From contig CAIMUX010000033.1 in assembly GCA_903844735.1 (NCBI GenBank), positions 1-64,000 of the forward strand: a stretch of DNA of 64,000 nt, in the 5' to 3' direction. Of the stretch, positions 45,510 through 54,738 are shown piece by piece. Position 1 is the first letter of the stretch. Each line of letters starts with the position of its first letter. Under the pieces are notes generated by a model. The model did no database searches. It saw nothing but the letters and a program-made list of their open reading frames with translations, and had not been told where the DNA came from. Both the position numbers and the translations under genes were made by a program. The DNA comes from Candidatus Eiseniibacteriota bacterium (lineage in GTDB: Bacteria; Eisenbacteria; RBG-16-71-46; CAIMUX01).

Positions 45510-48095
45510 TCATCGCAACAGAACGATGCGCTGGATCGCCTGGGCCTCCGCCGACCTGAGGCGCAGAAAGTACACACCGGAAGGAAGCCGTCGTTTCCCT
45601 TGTGCCGGACCGACTTGAAGCTGCACCCAGTCCGTGATCCCGATGGACATCTGTGATTCCCAGACGGACCGCCCGCGGACGTCGAAAAGCTTGATCTCCA
45701 GCGTGCCGGCGTGCGCCATGCGCACGGCGGTCGAGATTGGCCCGGGCCCCGGATTCGCCGAGAGAAGCCGAGTCTGGAGGGATGCCGGATGTCCATCCTG
45801 ATCACGGATCGCCGTGTTCAGCCCCACGCGGATCCCGTCCGTCCGCATGACCACGAGGTCGGGATCTCCGTCCCCGTCCACGTCTGTCCACCAAGCCCCC
45901 GGCCTTCTCGGACGTCGAACGCCGGCGACGTCGTCAGCGAGGACCCAGACCCTCTCTGAAGCCGTTCCCTCCAGATCGTGGATCAGGTTGAGCGACGAGC
46001 CGGAATAGGATTCAAGGACGAGCTCCGGGGTGCCGTCCGCTTCCAGGTCGACGCTTTGCCCCCAGGGTTGACACTCGACCATGACCGACGAGAAGGCGCT
46101 CTTGTGGGCACTCGACGTCAAGCCGTCCCATGACCAGAGGTTCACGGTGTGGTAGTCGGACCAGAACAGCTCCATGGCCCGGTCCGCGTCGAAGTTCACG
46201 GGAGCTCCCCCCATCAGGGTTTGCGATGCCCTTTCCATCCCCTCGAGACGCACCGTACCCGTGATCGAGTCGAGCGACCACAGGCAAAGGTACGATCCCT
46301 GCTGCACGAGGAGGTCGTCTCTGCCGTCGCCGTCGAAGTCCCCGTCGAACCAGACCGCCCCCACAATCGGCGTTGAGGCTTGGACCGCCGGGGCCGGCTG
46401 CCGGTCGGCCGTCCAGGAGAAGAACGTTCCCCCGTTCAGGTTCGGACAGAAGACTTCGGCTCTGCCCCGTCCACTGAAGTCGCCCACGCAGGCGTCTGCA
46501 TCCACGATCCACTGGACGGCCGACGGCGGTTCCCTCCGGATGGCCGCGCCGTTCCAGTCCAGCAGCTCCAGCCAGGTCTGCCCGGACTCAAAATCCTCAT
46601 AGGAGCCCAAGATCTCGGTGGTCCCGTCACCATCGAAGTCCCCCGGATACGCGCGGATCATCCGGTAGGGCGCCTCGATGATGACCGGAGGCTGAAACCA
46701 TGGGTGTTCCGCGATGCCGCGCAGGAGAACGAGGGGTGCCGAACCGCCCGCCAGGGGCTTGTAGGCGAGCACGTCCTTCCGTCCGTTTCCATCCAAATCG
46801 GCCAGCGCGAGAGCCTGGTCCAACGTGGCGGAGACGGTCGCGGGTGGTCCGACTCCGGCACGGGGTGGAAGAAGGACCCATCCCCCATCCAGATTCCAGA
46901 GGATCGCCAAGGTCCCGTCGTTGCCCCGGATGAGGGCGCCCATCGGGATCGTAGTGGCCACAAGGCTCGGCGGGTCAATCCACCGGATCTGAACGCGGGG
47001 CCTCCCGTCCGGCCCGAACTCCAGGATCACGCCCTCCGGCCCATAGGCGAACTGCCCGCCCTTCGCCAGAATCGGCGAATCGGCGAGCTGAACTACCTGC
47101 GATTGGGTGCCCATGTGACCGCACCAGTGGTTGGGCAGGCCTTCGATCGGCAGCGACCGGACGGTCACGCTGTCACCTGGAAGCGTTGGGACAAGCTCGT
47201 AGAGCGTGTCGCTCTCACAACGAATCCAGGGAATCTCCATCCCCCAGTAGTAGGCGTGATCACCGTCTTCCTGGTGAACAAGAGCGAAGTTCTCACGATA
47301 CCAGAACGGCAGTGGCATCAGAACTCGTTTCCCCCAGCCATCCTCTCGCAGAAACATGCCAACGGACGTGACAGATTCTCCATCGCGTTCCACGCCAAAG
47401 ATGACGCCTCTGTCTTCCTGTGGCAGACACCCATGGACGTCCAGATAGCCGCCCGGAACCAGATCGCTGACATGCTCGTTGAGGATGCGCAGGCCATCCG
47501 GAAGCGTCCACTCGATGATCAGCGCGCGCAGCCGGTGTTCCCCCGGCCGGTGACCCAGGACCAGCAGCCGACCTTGTCGGTCGAAGCGGCCCATCCAATC
47601 GACGCTGCGCAAGGAGGAGATCTCGATTCCGGCCGGCGGAGCGAGACGGGCTTCGCCGGTCCGTTGCCGCAGGGCGTACAGATGGCGATCGGGGCCGTCT
47701 ACCGACGTGACCAGGAGATCCTGAAGACCGTCGCCATCGACGTCCACGACAGCCGACGAATACTCTGATCCGCGGACCTCGACCTGCTGCGCCAACGACC
47801 ATTCCCCCGACCGGTCTTGGACGATCAGGTAGATTCCGATGCTTCCCTCCGACGCGATCAGCCGGGTATCCCCGTTCAAGAGCCCCGATCCAATCAGTAT
47901 GAGCGAAGTGCCGGGCTCGCCGCCCAGTTGGATCGTCCGGATCTGTCCCTGGCATGTCGCCAGCAACGGGGTCACCAGCCCTAAAGAGTCCATGACTGTG
48001 GCGGCGGCCATCCTTGGTGCCAAGAGCAAGGCCCAGAGCAGAAGAACCCAGATCCCGCGGACGTCGACTGAAACCAAAGCTGGGTCGTACCTCAC
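45510..48095 (-). CDS. Exported FG-GAP/VCBS-repeat protein with C-terminal sorting-like tail
   Basis: An 861-aa exported protein. After a signal peptide (VLLLWALLLAPRMAAA) come many propeller blades of the FG-GAP/VCBS type with calcium-loop phrases: DVDGDGLQDLLVTSVDGPDR, DLDGNGRKDVLAY, DFDGDGTTEILG, DFDGDGRDDLLVQ and DVDGDGDPDLVVM. The end (IKLFDVRGRSVWE, RRLPSGVYFLRLRS) is a FlgD-like tail as on the M28 and C25-like proteins, pointing to a shared export route. Such proteins often bind partners at the cell surface. The start is GTG at 48095 with GGAGGGAGG about 12 nt upstream, slightly far. Confidence 0.8.
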   Translation of the reverse strand: MRYDPALVSVDVRGIWVLLLWALLLAPRMAAATVMDSLGLVTPLLATCQGQIRTIQLGGEPGTSLILIGSGLLNGDTRLIASEGSIGIYLIVQDRSGEWSLAQQVEVRGSEYSSAVVDVDGDGLQDLLVTSVDGPDRHLYALRQRTGEARLAPPAGIEISSLRSVDWMGRFDRQGRLLVLGHRPGEHRLRALIIEWTLPDGLRILNEHVSDLVPGGYLDVHGCLPQEDRGVIFGVERDGESVTSVGMFLREDGWGKRVLMPLPFWYRENFALVHQEDGDHAYYWGMEIPWIRCESDTLYELVPTLPGDSVTVRSLPIEGLPNHWCGHMGTQSQVVQLADSPILAKGGQFAYGPEGVILEFGPDGRPRVQIRWIDPPSLVATTIPMGALIRGNDGTLAILWNLDGGWVLLPPRAGVGPPATVSATLDQALALADLDGNGRKDVLAYKPLAGGSAPLVLLRGIAEHPWFQPPVIIEAPYRMIRAYPGDFDGDGTTEILGSYEDFESGQTWLELLDWNGAAIRREPPSAVQWIVDADACVGDFSGRGRAEVFCPNLNGGTFFSWTADRQPAPAVQASTPIVGAVWFDGDFDGDGRDDLLVQQGSYLCLWSLDSITGTVRLEGMERASQTLMGGAPVNFDADRAMELFWSDYHTVNLWSWDGLTSSAHKSAFSSVMVECQPWGQSVDLEADGTPELVLESYSGSSLNLIHDLEGTASERVWVLADDVAGVRRPRRPGAWWTDVDGDGDPDLVVMRTDGIRVGLNTAIRDQDGHPASLQTRLLSANPGPGPISTAVRMAHAGTLEIKLFDVRGRSVWESQMSIGITDWVQLQVGPAQGKRRLPSGVYFLRLRSAEAQAIQRIVLLR

Positions 48096-48392
48096 GTGAA
48101 CCGGCCTCCCTCCTCGATCAGGTCACAGCCCAGGGGAATGTCGAAATGTGGCACTCAGACTACCACGGACGCTTGGGGACCGTGAGCTCCAATCCGTCGT
48201 GCCCGGGCAAGCCTCGTCTCCTCCCGACTGAAGCTCGACGCGCTCCCGATCGATACCACAATCGAATCTAGCCCGGACTATTTCCATTAGCAGACGGTTT
48301 TGGATTGACAACTCTGGGGCCAAGGCGCACACTCTCGGCGTTTGTTGGGGCTGTCCCAACTGTTCTTACGGGGTTGAGAGGAGAGTCTCTCG
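48096..48392. promoter_or_regulatory. Divergent intergenic region, FG-GAP gene to proline-rich peptide
   Basis: 297 bp with no frame that looks coding. A TTGACA occurs at 48306-48311 but no convincing -10 follows at the right spacing. A TGGCAC at about 48150 lacks the TTGC half expected of a sigma-54 promoter. No firm regulatory call. Confidence 0.3.
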
Positions 48393-48746
48393 ATGCGTAT
48401 CCGAAACCGATGTTTCCTGGTGATCGTGTTTTTCTTGGCAGTCGCGTCGCTGACTGTGCGCACGACCACGGCCAGGGTTATCAACCCACCGCCGCCGCCG
48501 ACGGTGACTATGGATCCCGGGGATCCGGATGACCCCGGCATCGACAAATGCCTACAAAGTGATCCTTCCCCGTCAGGCGGGCTCTCCCAGATCGCGGTCT
48601 GCCCCACCGGGTCCGGGATACCCCGACCGCCGGAGTCTGGCACACGCGAGTTCTCGCCTGCCCGAGTGCCACCAGTACATGGTGGAGACTGGCGACTTGG
48701 GAGAGTCCTGATGCTTCTTCTCTTCCGTTTGCATCTCGGACGCTGA
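48393..48746 (+). CDS. Small exported proline-rich peptide
   Basis: A 117-aa frame whose first 50 residues look real: a signal peptide (CFLVIVFFLAVASLTVR) followed by a proline run and an acidic turn-rich segment (PPPPPTVTMDPGDPDDPGID). The remainder is less protein-like and may reflect a frameshift. A GAGAGGAGAG ribosome-binding site precedes the ATG. It sits immediately upstream of the TPR/sigma-54 regulator on the same strand with 41 bp between. No family is recognised. It might be an exported signal, a processed peptide or a structural fragment. Confidence 0.55.
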   Translation: MRIRNRCFLVIVFFLAVASLTVRTTTARVINPPPPPTVTMDPGDPDDPGIDKCLQSDPSPSGGLSQIAVCPTGSGIPRPPESGTREFSPARVPPVHGGDWRLGRVLMLLLFRLHLGR

Positions 48747-48787
48747 ACTGGACACAGGCACGCAGACAAAAAAGGCTGGAGGCGTCG

Positions 48788-51298
48788 ATGGGGGTGAAAG
48801 GCGATCGAGAGACCCGAAGGGCGAGAACGCCACAGGGCGACGCAAACCTGACGTCGACTCTACGCTTGGCCCGAATGTATCTGGACACGGGGTGTCCCGG
48901 GATCTCGCACGAGTTGCTTTCCCCGCTTGGGCTGACCGTACCCTCACCCGATGCCCTTTCGGTCGAAGCGAGACTGGAGTTGCTGACTCTCCAACTCCGG
49001 GGATGCCAGGCGCTGGGACATGCCGATCACGTAGCGAATCTGTCAGCCGCGCTGGCGGGTCTGGTGGCGAAGGCGCCGCCGGTTTGTGCCGAGCTTTGGG
49101 CGGAAGGGATCCTCGCTCTGGCTGGTGTAATCAGCCGGCGTGGAGACTACGCACAGGCTTCTGCCCTTGTGAACGAGTTCATGAAGACCGAAGAAGCCCG
49201 CGACCTACCGGCCGCCATGTTTGTCTCTCTCTCGGTCTTCCGATTTCACAGCCTCTTTCGCGAGGGCAAGATCGACGAGGCTGAACAGGTTGCCAGCCTG
49301 GCCATTGAGAAAGCCGATCTGGGCAGCGCGCCACTTCCTGCCGGCATCGCTCGGAACCTACTCGCCCTCGTCCTGAAGGCCAGAGGGCGCTTGTTGGATG
49401 CGCTGAATCTCCACGCCCAGGCTGCCGCCCATTTCACCCTCGCGGGTGATCACATGTGGCTGTCCCGCGTCCATCTCAACCGCGCTGCGCTTCTCAACCG
49501 CATCGGCCACCTGCCGGAGGCTCACGCGGCCTACGAGGAAGCCTACCGCCGCGCCCGTGAGATATCCCACGCGAAGAACATCATGTGTTCCCGCCTCGGC
49601 CTGGGGATGGTCTCAATCCGTCAAGGACACTTGGCCACAGCCCGCCGTCACCTTCTGCAGGGTTGGCTGGAAGCGAGGCGGCTGAAGAGTCCCCGCGAGC
49701 AGGCGCTCGCGCTGGAGTTCCTCGCGGAAGCGCTGATCCTGATGGATCGCCCCGTCCCGGCGCGTAGGGCGCTCGCGCTCTGTCGCCGGATCGCGACACG
49801 GATCGCTCCCGAGGGAGACCTGGTCGCCGAATGCGGGATCCGCGAGGCGCTCCTCGCGCTCACGCAGGGTGACGCGGCTGCCGCGGAGAAAGCGGCGACC
49901 GCGGCGCACGCATGCGCGGCCAAGGCCGGCTTCGCGTGGGAGGAATCCCAGGCGCTCCGCCTGCGCGGTGTCGCCCGGTACCGGCTCGGTCGCTGCGCAG
50001 AGGCAAGGTCCGACCTCCAAGCAGCACACGACAAACTGCAGGCCATGGGCGAGGAGCTGGAGAGCCGGCTCGTCTGCCGCTGGCTGGCGTTTCTGGAGGA
50101 CGAGAACGGGGGTGAGCCGCCGATCCACCCGGCGCCCATGAACAACACGCGACCGGCTCGGGTCGTCCGGACCGTGGAATCTCGGTCTTCCAGACATCTT
50201 GTCGGCCAAGCTGTCCCCAGACGCAGTGCCGGAAACGGAAACGGAACGAGGGCACATTCGCCCGCTGAGCCGGAGGATGCCGAGCGTGTCCTTGCTCAGC
50301 TCCGCCAGAACGATCTGGTCGGCTGCTCCCCCGGCCTGCTTACCGTCTTTCGGGAGGCGATGCAGATCTCACGCCTGCGCCTACCCGTGTTGATCTGTGG
50401 AGAAACCGGGACGGGAAAGGATCTCCTGGCGCGCGCGATCCACCGCCTGAGTCCATGGGCAGAAGGACCGATGGTCGCGATCAACTGCGCGAGCTGTCCC
50501 CGCGAGTTGCTGGATGCGGAGCTCTTCGGCCACACACGGGGCGCCTTCACTGGTGCCGGCCGGGAGCGTGTGGGTTTGGCCCGCTCGGCGGATCAGGGGA
50601 CGCTCTTCCTAGATGAAGTCGGGGAGCTTTTGGCGGGCGTGCAGGCGAAGTTACTGCGGTTCCTGGATTCCGGGGAGGTGCAGTCACTCGGGCGGGACGC
50701 TTGCCACCGGGTCGAGACCCGGGTCGTCTCGGCGACCAACGCGGATCTGGACGCGATGGTGAGGGACGGTCGGTTTCGGTCGGATCTGCTTTACCGGCTC
50801 TCGGGTGCTCGGCTGGTCATGCCGCCGTTGCGGGATCGGCGGGAGGACATCCGGCTGCTGGTCACGCATTTTGTGGCCGCGGTACAGAAGGCGGGGGTGC
50901 CGGGATTCTGTGGGTTCGGCGAAGGCGCTCTGCGGAGCATGGAGAAGTATCACTGGCCGGGCAACGTGAGGCAGCTCCGCTCGGAGGTGTTTCATGTGGC
51001 CGCGGTGTGGCCTGACGGCCGAGAGGTACCGAGGTGGTTGCCACCTTCGCGTGATGAAGTCGGAGTGGCGGGATCGCCGGTGCCGGGATCCACTACCTTA
51101 GCCTGCGGTCTGGTGCCGCTCAGCTTGGTGGAGCAGCAGGCTGTCCTACGCAATGCGGCTCGCTTCCGGCGACTCATGGAGGAAAGCGACGGTCAGATCT
51201 CGGCCGTGGCCTCCCGGCTCGGCGTGTCCCGGCAGCACGGGTATCGCCTGTGGAAGCGATTCCGGATTGACGACGAGGAGCCGCTGGGCCTGAGGTAG
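48788..51298 (+). CDS. TPR-domain sigma-54-dependent AAA+ transcription activator
   Basis: An 836-aa cytoplasmic regulator. Residues about 20-450 are helical TPR-like repeats (RVHLNRAALLNRIGHLPEAH, LRLRGVARYRLGRCAEAR). A short linker leads to a complete sigma-54 activator domain: Walker A GETGTGKD at about 538, the sigma-contact loop RGAFTGAGR at about 586, Walker B GTLFLDEVGEL, then WPGNVRQL. A Fis-type HTH closes the protein (GQISAVASRLGVSRQHGYRL). It should use ATP to open sigma-54 promoters in response to a partner bound by the TPRs, instead of the usual receiver or GAF domain. The ATG at 48788 follows GGAGG. No sigma-54 promoter was found by eye, so targets are unknown. Confidence 0.88.
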   Translation: MGVKGDRETRRARTPQGDANLTSTLRLARMYLDTGCPGISHELLSPLGLTVPSPDALSVEARLELLTLQLRGCQALGHADHVANLSAALAGLVAKAPPVCAELWAEGILALAGVISRRGDYAQASALVNEFMKTEEARDLPAAMFVSLSVFRFHSLFREGKIDEAEQVASLAIEKADLGSAPLPAGIARNLLALVLKARGRLLDALNLHAQAAAHFTLAGDHMWLSRVHLNRAALLNRIGHLPEAHAAYEEAYRRAREISHAKNIMCSRLGLGMVSIRQGHLATARRHLLQGWLEARRLKSPREQALALEFLAEALILMDRPVPARRALALCRRIATRIAPEGDLVAECGIREALLALTQGDAAAAEKAATAAHACAAKAGFAWEESQALRLRGVARYRLGRCAEARSDLQAAHDKLQAMGEELESRLVCRWLAFLEDENGGEPPIHPAPMNNTRPARVVRTVESRSSRHLVGQAVPRRSAGNGNGTRAHSPAEPEDAERVLAQLRQNDLVGCSPGLLTVFREAMQISRLRLPVLICGETGTGKDLLARAIHRLSPWAEGPMVAINCASCPRELLDAELFGHTRGAFTGAGRERVGLARSADQGTLFLDEVGELLAGVQAKLLRFLDSGEVQSLGRDACHRVETRVVSATNADLDAMVRDGRFRSDLLYRLSGARLVMPPLRDRREDIRLLVTHFVAAVQKAGVPGFCGFGEGALRSMEKYHWPGNVRQLRSEVFHVAAVWPDGREVPRWLPPSRDEVGVAGSPVPGSTTLACGLVPLSLVEQQAVLRNAARFRRLMEESDGQISAVASRLGVSRQHGYRLWKRFRIDDEEPLGLR

Positions 51299-51374
51299 GT
51301 GCGGGCCGGGCGTGCGGTCGTACCCCGGCTTTGTCTTGGGTGCGCCACCTCTGTCCGCCGGTCGGCCCGCGGGA

Positions 51375-51520
51375 CGCGATAGAACCCGGGTGTCTTCCTT
51401 GTCTCCTGTCTGTCTCCTTTCTTGCCTCATTTGTCTCCTTTTTGTCTCCTCCTCCGATGCGTGATGCGGCTGTGGGCTTGTCGACCATCGCGGATCGCCG
51501 AGACAACTCCCGGTGCATCG
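51375..51520. repeat. Dispersed repeat, copy B
   Basis: 51389-51446 is identical to 41126-41183. Diverged similarity continues to about 51520. It lies in the 245-bp gap between the sigma-54 activator and the 3' end of the TonB receptor, which is otherwise empty. Confidence 0.85.
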
Positions 51521-51543
51521 GCGCTGGACGGCGGGTATGGTAC

Positions 51544-53838
51544 CTATTCCCGCCGCAGCGTGATCGAAGCCACGAAATTGCGCGGCAGGCCCGGCTCGAA
51601 GAAGCGTGCGTCAGCGGGGTTCGCCGGCACGATTGCGTTCACCCACACCGACTCGGTGTACAACCGATCGGCGAGGTTCCGTGCCGACAGTGCAACATCG
51701 GCCTGCATGCCGCCGATCTTCACGCGGGCACCCATCGCACCATCGAGGATCGTCCAGGCCGGCACGCGCGCCGTGTTCGCGTCGTCGGCGTAGTACGGGC
51801 CGCAGTGGCGCGCTGCCGCTTCGAGATAGAACCCGGCCCGCGGCTCCCAGCGCAGGATGGCGTTCAGCGAGCGACCGGGGATGCCGGCCGACCACATGTT
51901 GTCGAAGTTGTCCAGACCGGTCCTGTACGTGACATGCCAATTGCTCGAAAGCGCGCCTGAAACCCGCAGGCGGAGTCCGCTCCCGGGAGAGAGCTCGGTG
52001 CCGATCTCCACCCCCTGGCGGCGCGATGTTCCATCCATGAAGTAGTAGGCCCCGCCGTCCCATGGGATGATGTCGTTGCGCACTTCGAGGCGGTAGGCGG
52101 CGAGGTCGTAGGTCCAGGTCCGGATGACCCCGTGGGGCGGAGTGTCGAGGTGGTCTGCCTCTGCAGCGCCCTCCGACTCTCCCGCCCTGCGATCGAAAGA
52201 TGTGTCGCTTCCGCGCGTCCCGAAGATCCGCCCCTTCAGCCCGCCCTCGAAGGTCAGGCTCCGCGCCGGCTTCAGGATCGGGTTCAGTCCTGGCGGGATG
52301 CCGAGCGAGGGCGGCGGATCGGTTTCGTTGAACGCCGGTGCCTCCAGCCCCGATGTCACGGCGGCCCACGTCGTGTGCCCTGAATGGAACAGGAACGCCA
52401 CCGCGCCGCGCGGCGTCACCTCGCGGAGAGTCTTGCGCGCGCTCAGCGACGGATCGACCTCGATCGGGGCATGGTTGTCATAGGCATAGCGGATGTCGTC
52501 GTGCCGCAGCCCCGCCGTGAGCGTCCACCGCGATCCGAACCTCCCCTCGACCTCGGAGAACACGCCGAGTGTGCGAATCGCCTCGCGTTTGTCGGCCTTG
52601 ATGGAGGTGCCGCGTGTCCCGCCCGGCCCCAGGTTGTAGAAGATCGTGGTGCCGTCCTGCCAGGCCCCGTCAATGCCGGCGCTCCAGCGTAGTCCCACGC
52701 GCGGAAATGGGGCAAAGCTCCACGCGTGTAGCGCGCTCCCTCCGTCGTGGATTCGCTGGAAGTCGCGATAGGATTTCCGCTCGGAGCGGTGCAGTGTCTT
52801 GGGCTCGACGAACCCCGCGATTTCGATCAATCGCGACGGCGCGTACCGGTGCCGCACGCTCGTGGAGACGCGCACGATCCGGTTGTCGCGGCGCTCGTTA
52901 CGTTGCACGAAGTCGGGGTTCGCGGCCTCGGCGCTGTCGCGGTTCGCGACCTGCGCGCTCGTGAGCGCCCCCGGGATGCACGAGAGATTGTGCGCACCGG
53001 CGGCGTAGAGGGCGATGGAAGTCCGTGTCGACGGTTCGCAGAAAAGCGATCCTCGCAGGATCGTCCGCTCGTTCTCGCTGTGGGCCCGCCAGCCGTCAAA
53101 GCTCGAGCCGCTTCCACTCAGATAGACCCGGGTCGGACCGCCGGCCAATCCCTGCGAAACGGCCCAGCGGCGCAGCCCAAACGCACCTCCCGCCGCCTGC
53201 AATTCGGTAAACGGCCCCCGAAAGTTCGACGGCGTACCTAGGTCGATGACACCGCCCGAAGCCGACCCAAAGAGAACCGATCCGTTGGAGCGCAAGACCG
53301 TGACCCGCTCGAGGGCCGTAGGGTCAGCCAAGTCGAGACTCGTCCGACCATCGGGCTCGGTAAGTGGCGACCCGTCCAGCAGGATCCGAATGCCGCGCGT
53401 GGTCCCGGCGTTGGACCGTTCTCCCGCCCCCCGGGCGCCGAAGCCGCGTGCGGTGATCCGGACATCCGTGCCGCCCGAGCGACTCAGGGCGAGAATCCCC
53501 GGCACCATCGAGAGTGCCTCCTCGATGCCCACCCCTCGGGTTGGCCGCAAGTCCTCCCCGGAAATCACAGTCACGGCGGCCGGGGCACGCCGAGGGTCCG
53601 CCGGTAGCCGCTCGCTCAGGACGAGGACAGTGTCCGCCACCACGTAGACCTTCGCCGTGTCCCCGGCGGCAGTCTCCCCGGAGGCCGCATGCCGCACCGC
53701 CCCGTAGGCAGCGGCCACGCAAACCGGCCCGAGGCCGATCGTCGAAGCACAGAGAAACAGGGCCAGTCCCCCGACCCCGATCCGCTCCCGCCGGGCGTTC
53801 ACGTCTCGCCGTCGACGCCTCTCACCAAGCCGTTGCAT
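51544..53838 (-). CDS. TonB-dependent outer-membrane receptor
   Basis: A 764-aa receptor. After a signal region (ALFLCASTIGLG) come the plug domain (APAAVTVISGEDLRP, VPGILALSRSGGTDVRITARG, IRILLDGSPL) and a 22-strand-like barrel with aromatic strand ends. It should import a siderophore, metal complex or other scarce nutrient, energised by TonB. The barrel ends in LRRE instead of an aromatic residue, which is unusual. The ATG at 53838 follows AAGGGGGAG; a frame extension to 54033 is rejected. It is divergent from a small membrane peptide and an ArsR regulator, with an operator-like palindrome between. Confidence 0.9.
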   Translation of the reverse strand: MQRLGERRRRRDVNARRERIGVGGLALFLCASTIGLGPVCVAAAYGAVRHAASGETAAGDTAKVYVVADTVLVLSERLPADPRRAPAAVTVISGEDLRPTRGVGIEEALSMVPGILALSRSGGTDVRITARGFGARGAGERSNAGTTRGIRILLDGSPLTEPDGRTSLDLADPTALERVTVLRSNGSVLFGSASGGVIDLGTPSNFRGPFTELQAAGGAFGLRRWAVSQGLAGGPTRVYLSGSGSSFDGWRAHSENERTILRGSLFCEPSTRTSIALYAAGAHNLSCIPGALTSAQVANRDSAEAANPDFVQRNERRDNRIVRVSTSVRHRYAPSRLIEIAGFVEPKTLHRSERKSYRDFQRIHDGGSALHAWSFAPFPRVGLRWSAGIDGAWQDGTTIFYNLGPGGTRGTSIKADKREAIRTLGVFSEVEGRFGSRWTLTAGLRHDDIRYAYDNHAPIEVDPSLSARKTLREVTPRGAVAFLFHSGHTTWAAVTSGLEAPAFNETDPPPSLGIPPGLNPILKPARSLTFEGGLKGRIFGTRGSDTSFDRRAGESEGAAEADHLDTPPHGVIRTWTYDLAAYRLEVRNDIIPWDGGAYYFMDGTSRRQGVEIGTELSPGSGLRLRVSGALSSNWHVTYRTGLDNFDNMWSAGIPGRSLNAILRWEPRAGFYLEAAARHCGPYYADDANTARVPAWTILDGAMGARVKIGGMQADVALSARNLADRLYTESVWVNAIVPANPADARFFEPGLPRNFVASITLRRE

Positions 53839-53960
53839 CGCTCCCCCTTCCCGCGGCCGCCGTTTCGTCCGCACCGGAATTGACGACCGCCTCGACCGCT
53901 TCCGCCCTCGCAACTCAATGTACCCCACCATTGTCGCGCGGACCGGTCGTGCCGCGCAAT

Positions 53961-53971
53961 CCCCCCCCCCC
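53961..53971. repeat. Run of 11 C (G on the receptor strand)
   Basis: A homopolymer of 11 C lies 123 bp upstream of the TonB receptor start. Such tracts upstream of surface receptors can vary in length and alter expression, but chance cannot be excluded in this GC-rich DNA. Confidence 0.8.
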
Positions 53972-54027
53972 GCCCAAATCGCCCTTGGACCCGCTCTCTC
54001 GGCAAATTCTCTTGGAACCAAGCAGAG

Positions 54028-54053
54028 TTTCATGTTTACATGTATTCATGGAA
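54028..54053. promoter_or_regulatory. Palindromic operator-like site
   Basis: The sequence is a nearly symmetric palindrome: outer arms TTTCATG and CATGGAA around the perfect core TACATGTA. It is AT-rich in a GC-rich region and lies between the TonB receptor and the operon with the ArsR regulator, 28 bp before the small peptide start. This placement suits an autoregulatory ArsR site. Confidence 0.55.
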
Positions 54054-54080
54054 CAACGAAATCAGAGGCGGGAGGGACGC

Positions 54081-54176
54081 ATGGACTGGTCGGCGATCCT
54101 GAAGGTTGTACTCTTCGTAGCGGGGTATCTGCTGCTCACGTCGGTGGTCCTGCCGCGCCTCGGGGTTCCCACCTGA
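54081..54176 (+). CDS. 31-aa single-pass membrane peptide
   Basis: A very short gene with a strong ribosome-binding site (GGGAGG) and one hydrophobic segment (VVLFVAGYLLLTSVVLPRLG), a classic small membrane protein. Such peptides are often found next to ArsR regulators and redox or metal-transport genes. It lies 103 bp before the ArsR gene and just after the palindrome, so it is probably co-regulated. No further family is recognised. Confidence 0.6.
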   Translation: MDWSAILKVVLFVAGYLLLTSVVLPRLGVPT

Positions 54177-54279
54177 GGCTCGCCTCTCTCCCGGTCCGGG
54201 GGAGATGCCTGTCGCGTAGATCTCGGTCAGGGGGAGAAGAAGACCGCGGCCGCACCCGACACCCAGGAGGTGAAGTCCC

Positions 54280-54648
54280 ATGGACCCCAAGCGGAAGCGA
54301 AGCACTCGGGCCGGTGAACCGGAGTTTGACGAAGCGGCGGGCCTTCTGAAGGCACTCGGCCACCCGCTGCGTCTACGGCTCGCCTGCGGCCTTACGCGCG
54401 AGCCGTCCAGTCTGAGCCGGATTGCCGGCGACCTCGGCTCGCCGATCTCTACCGTCGCCCTGCATCTCGGCGTCCTGCGTCGGGCCGGGGTCTTGACAGA
54501 GGAGCGAAACGGTGCGGAAATCCTCTTTCGCGTGGGCGAGGCCCGCGTGCGCTTGATTCTGGGCGCTCTCTGCGCGTCGGGGGCCGAGACGGCACCGGCG
54601 GGGTGGGCGTGGAACAAACTGGCCCGGGAGCTGACAACTTCGCGCTGA
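54280..54648 (+). CDS. ArsR-family transcription regulator
   Basis: A 122-aa winged-helix regulator. The N-terminal helix AAGLLKALGHPLRLRLACGL and the recognition helix region SPISTVALHLGVLRRAGVLT are typical of ArsR/SmtB proteins, which leave DNA when they bind a metal or a redox or other signal. The usual ELCVCD metal site is absent; single cysteines are at the end of the second helix (RLACGL) and near the C-terminus (GALCASG), so a thiol or non-metal signal is possible. The ATG at 54280 follows AGGAGGTGA. The palindrome at 54028-54053 is the likely operator. Confidence 0.88.
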   Translation: MDPKRKRSTRAGEPEFDEAAGLLKALGHPLRLRLACGLTREPSSLSRIAGDLGSPISTVALHLGVLRRAGVLTEERNGAEILFRVGEARVRLILGALCASGAETAPAGWAWNKLARELTTSR

Positions 54649-54690
54649 GGGCTTGAGCGTAGAGCCCCGGCCCAGAGCCCTCGGTCCGAA

Positions 54691-54708
54691 ACCCGAAGCC
54701 CGAAGCCG
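54691..54708. repeat. GAAGCCCGAAGCC dispersed motif
   Basis: One of several intergenic copies of this short motif (others at 31952-31979 inverted, 32048-32071 and 35776-35799). Here it lies between the ArsR and FmdB-like genes. Confidence 0.55.
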
Positions 54709-54738
54709 GGTTTCCCGGCTGAAAGGAGAACTCCGACG

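Noticed and set aside
48140-48170. A sigma-54 promoter suggested by TGGCAC
   Set aside because: The TTGC half is absent at the required spacing.
53514-54176. A 220-codon + strand gene ending with the small membrane peptide
   Set aside because: Most of it is antisense to the TonB receptor; only the last 31 codons have their own ribosome-binding site and sensible composition.
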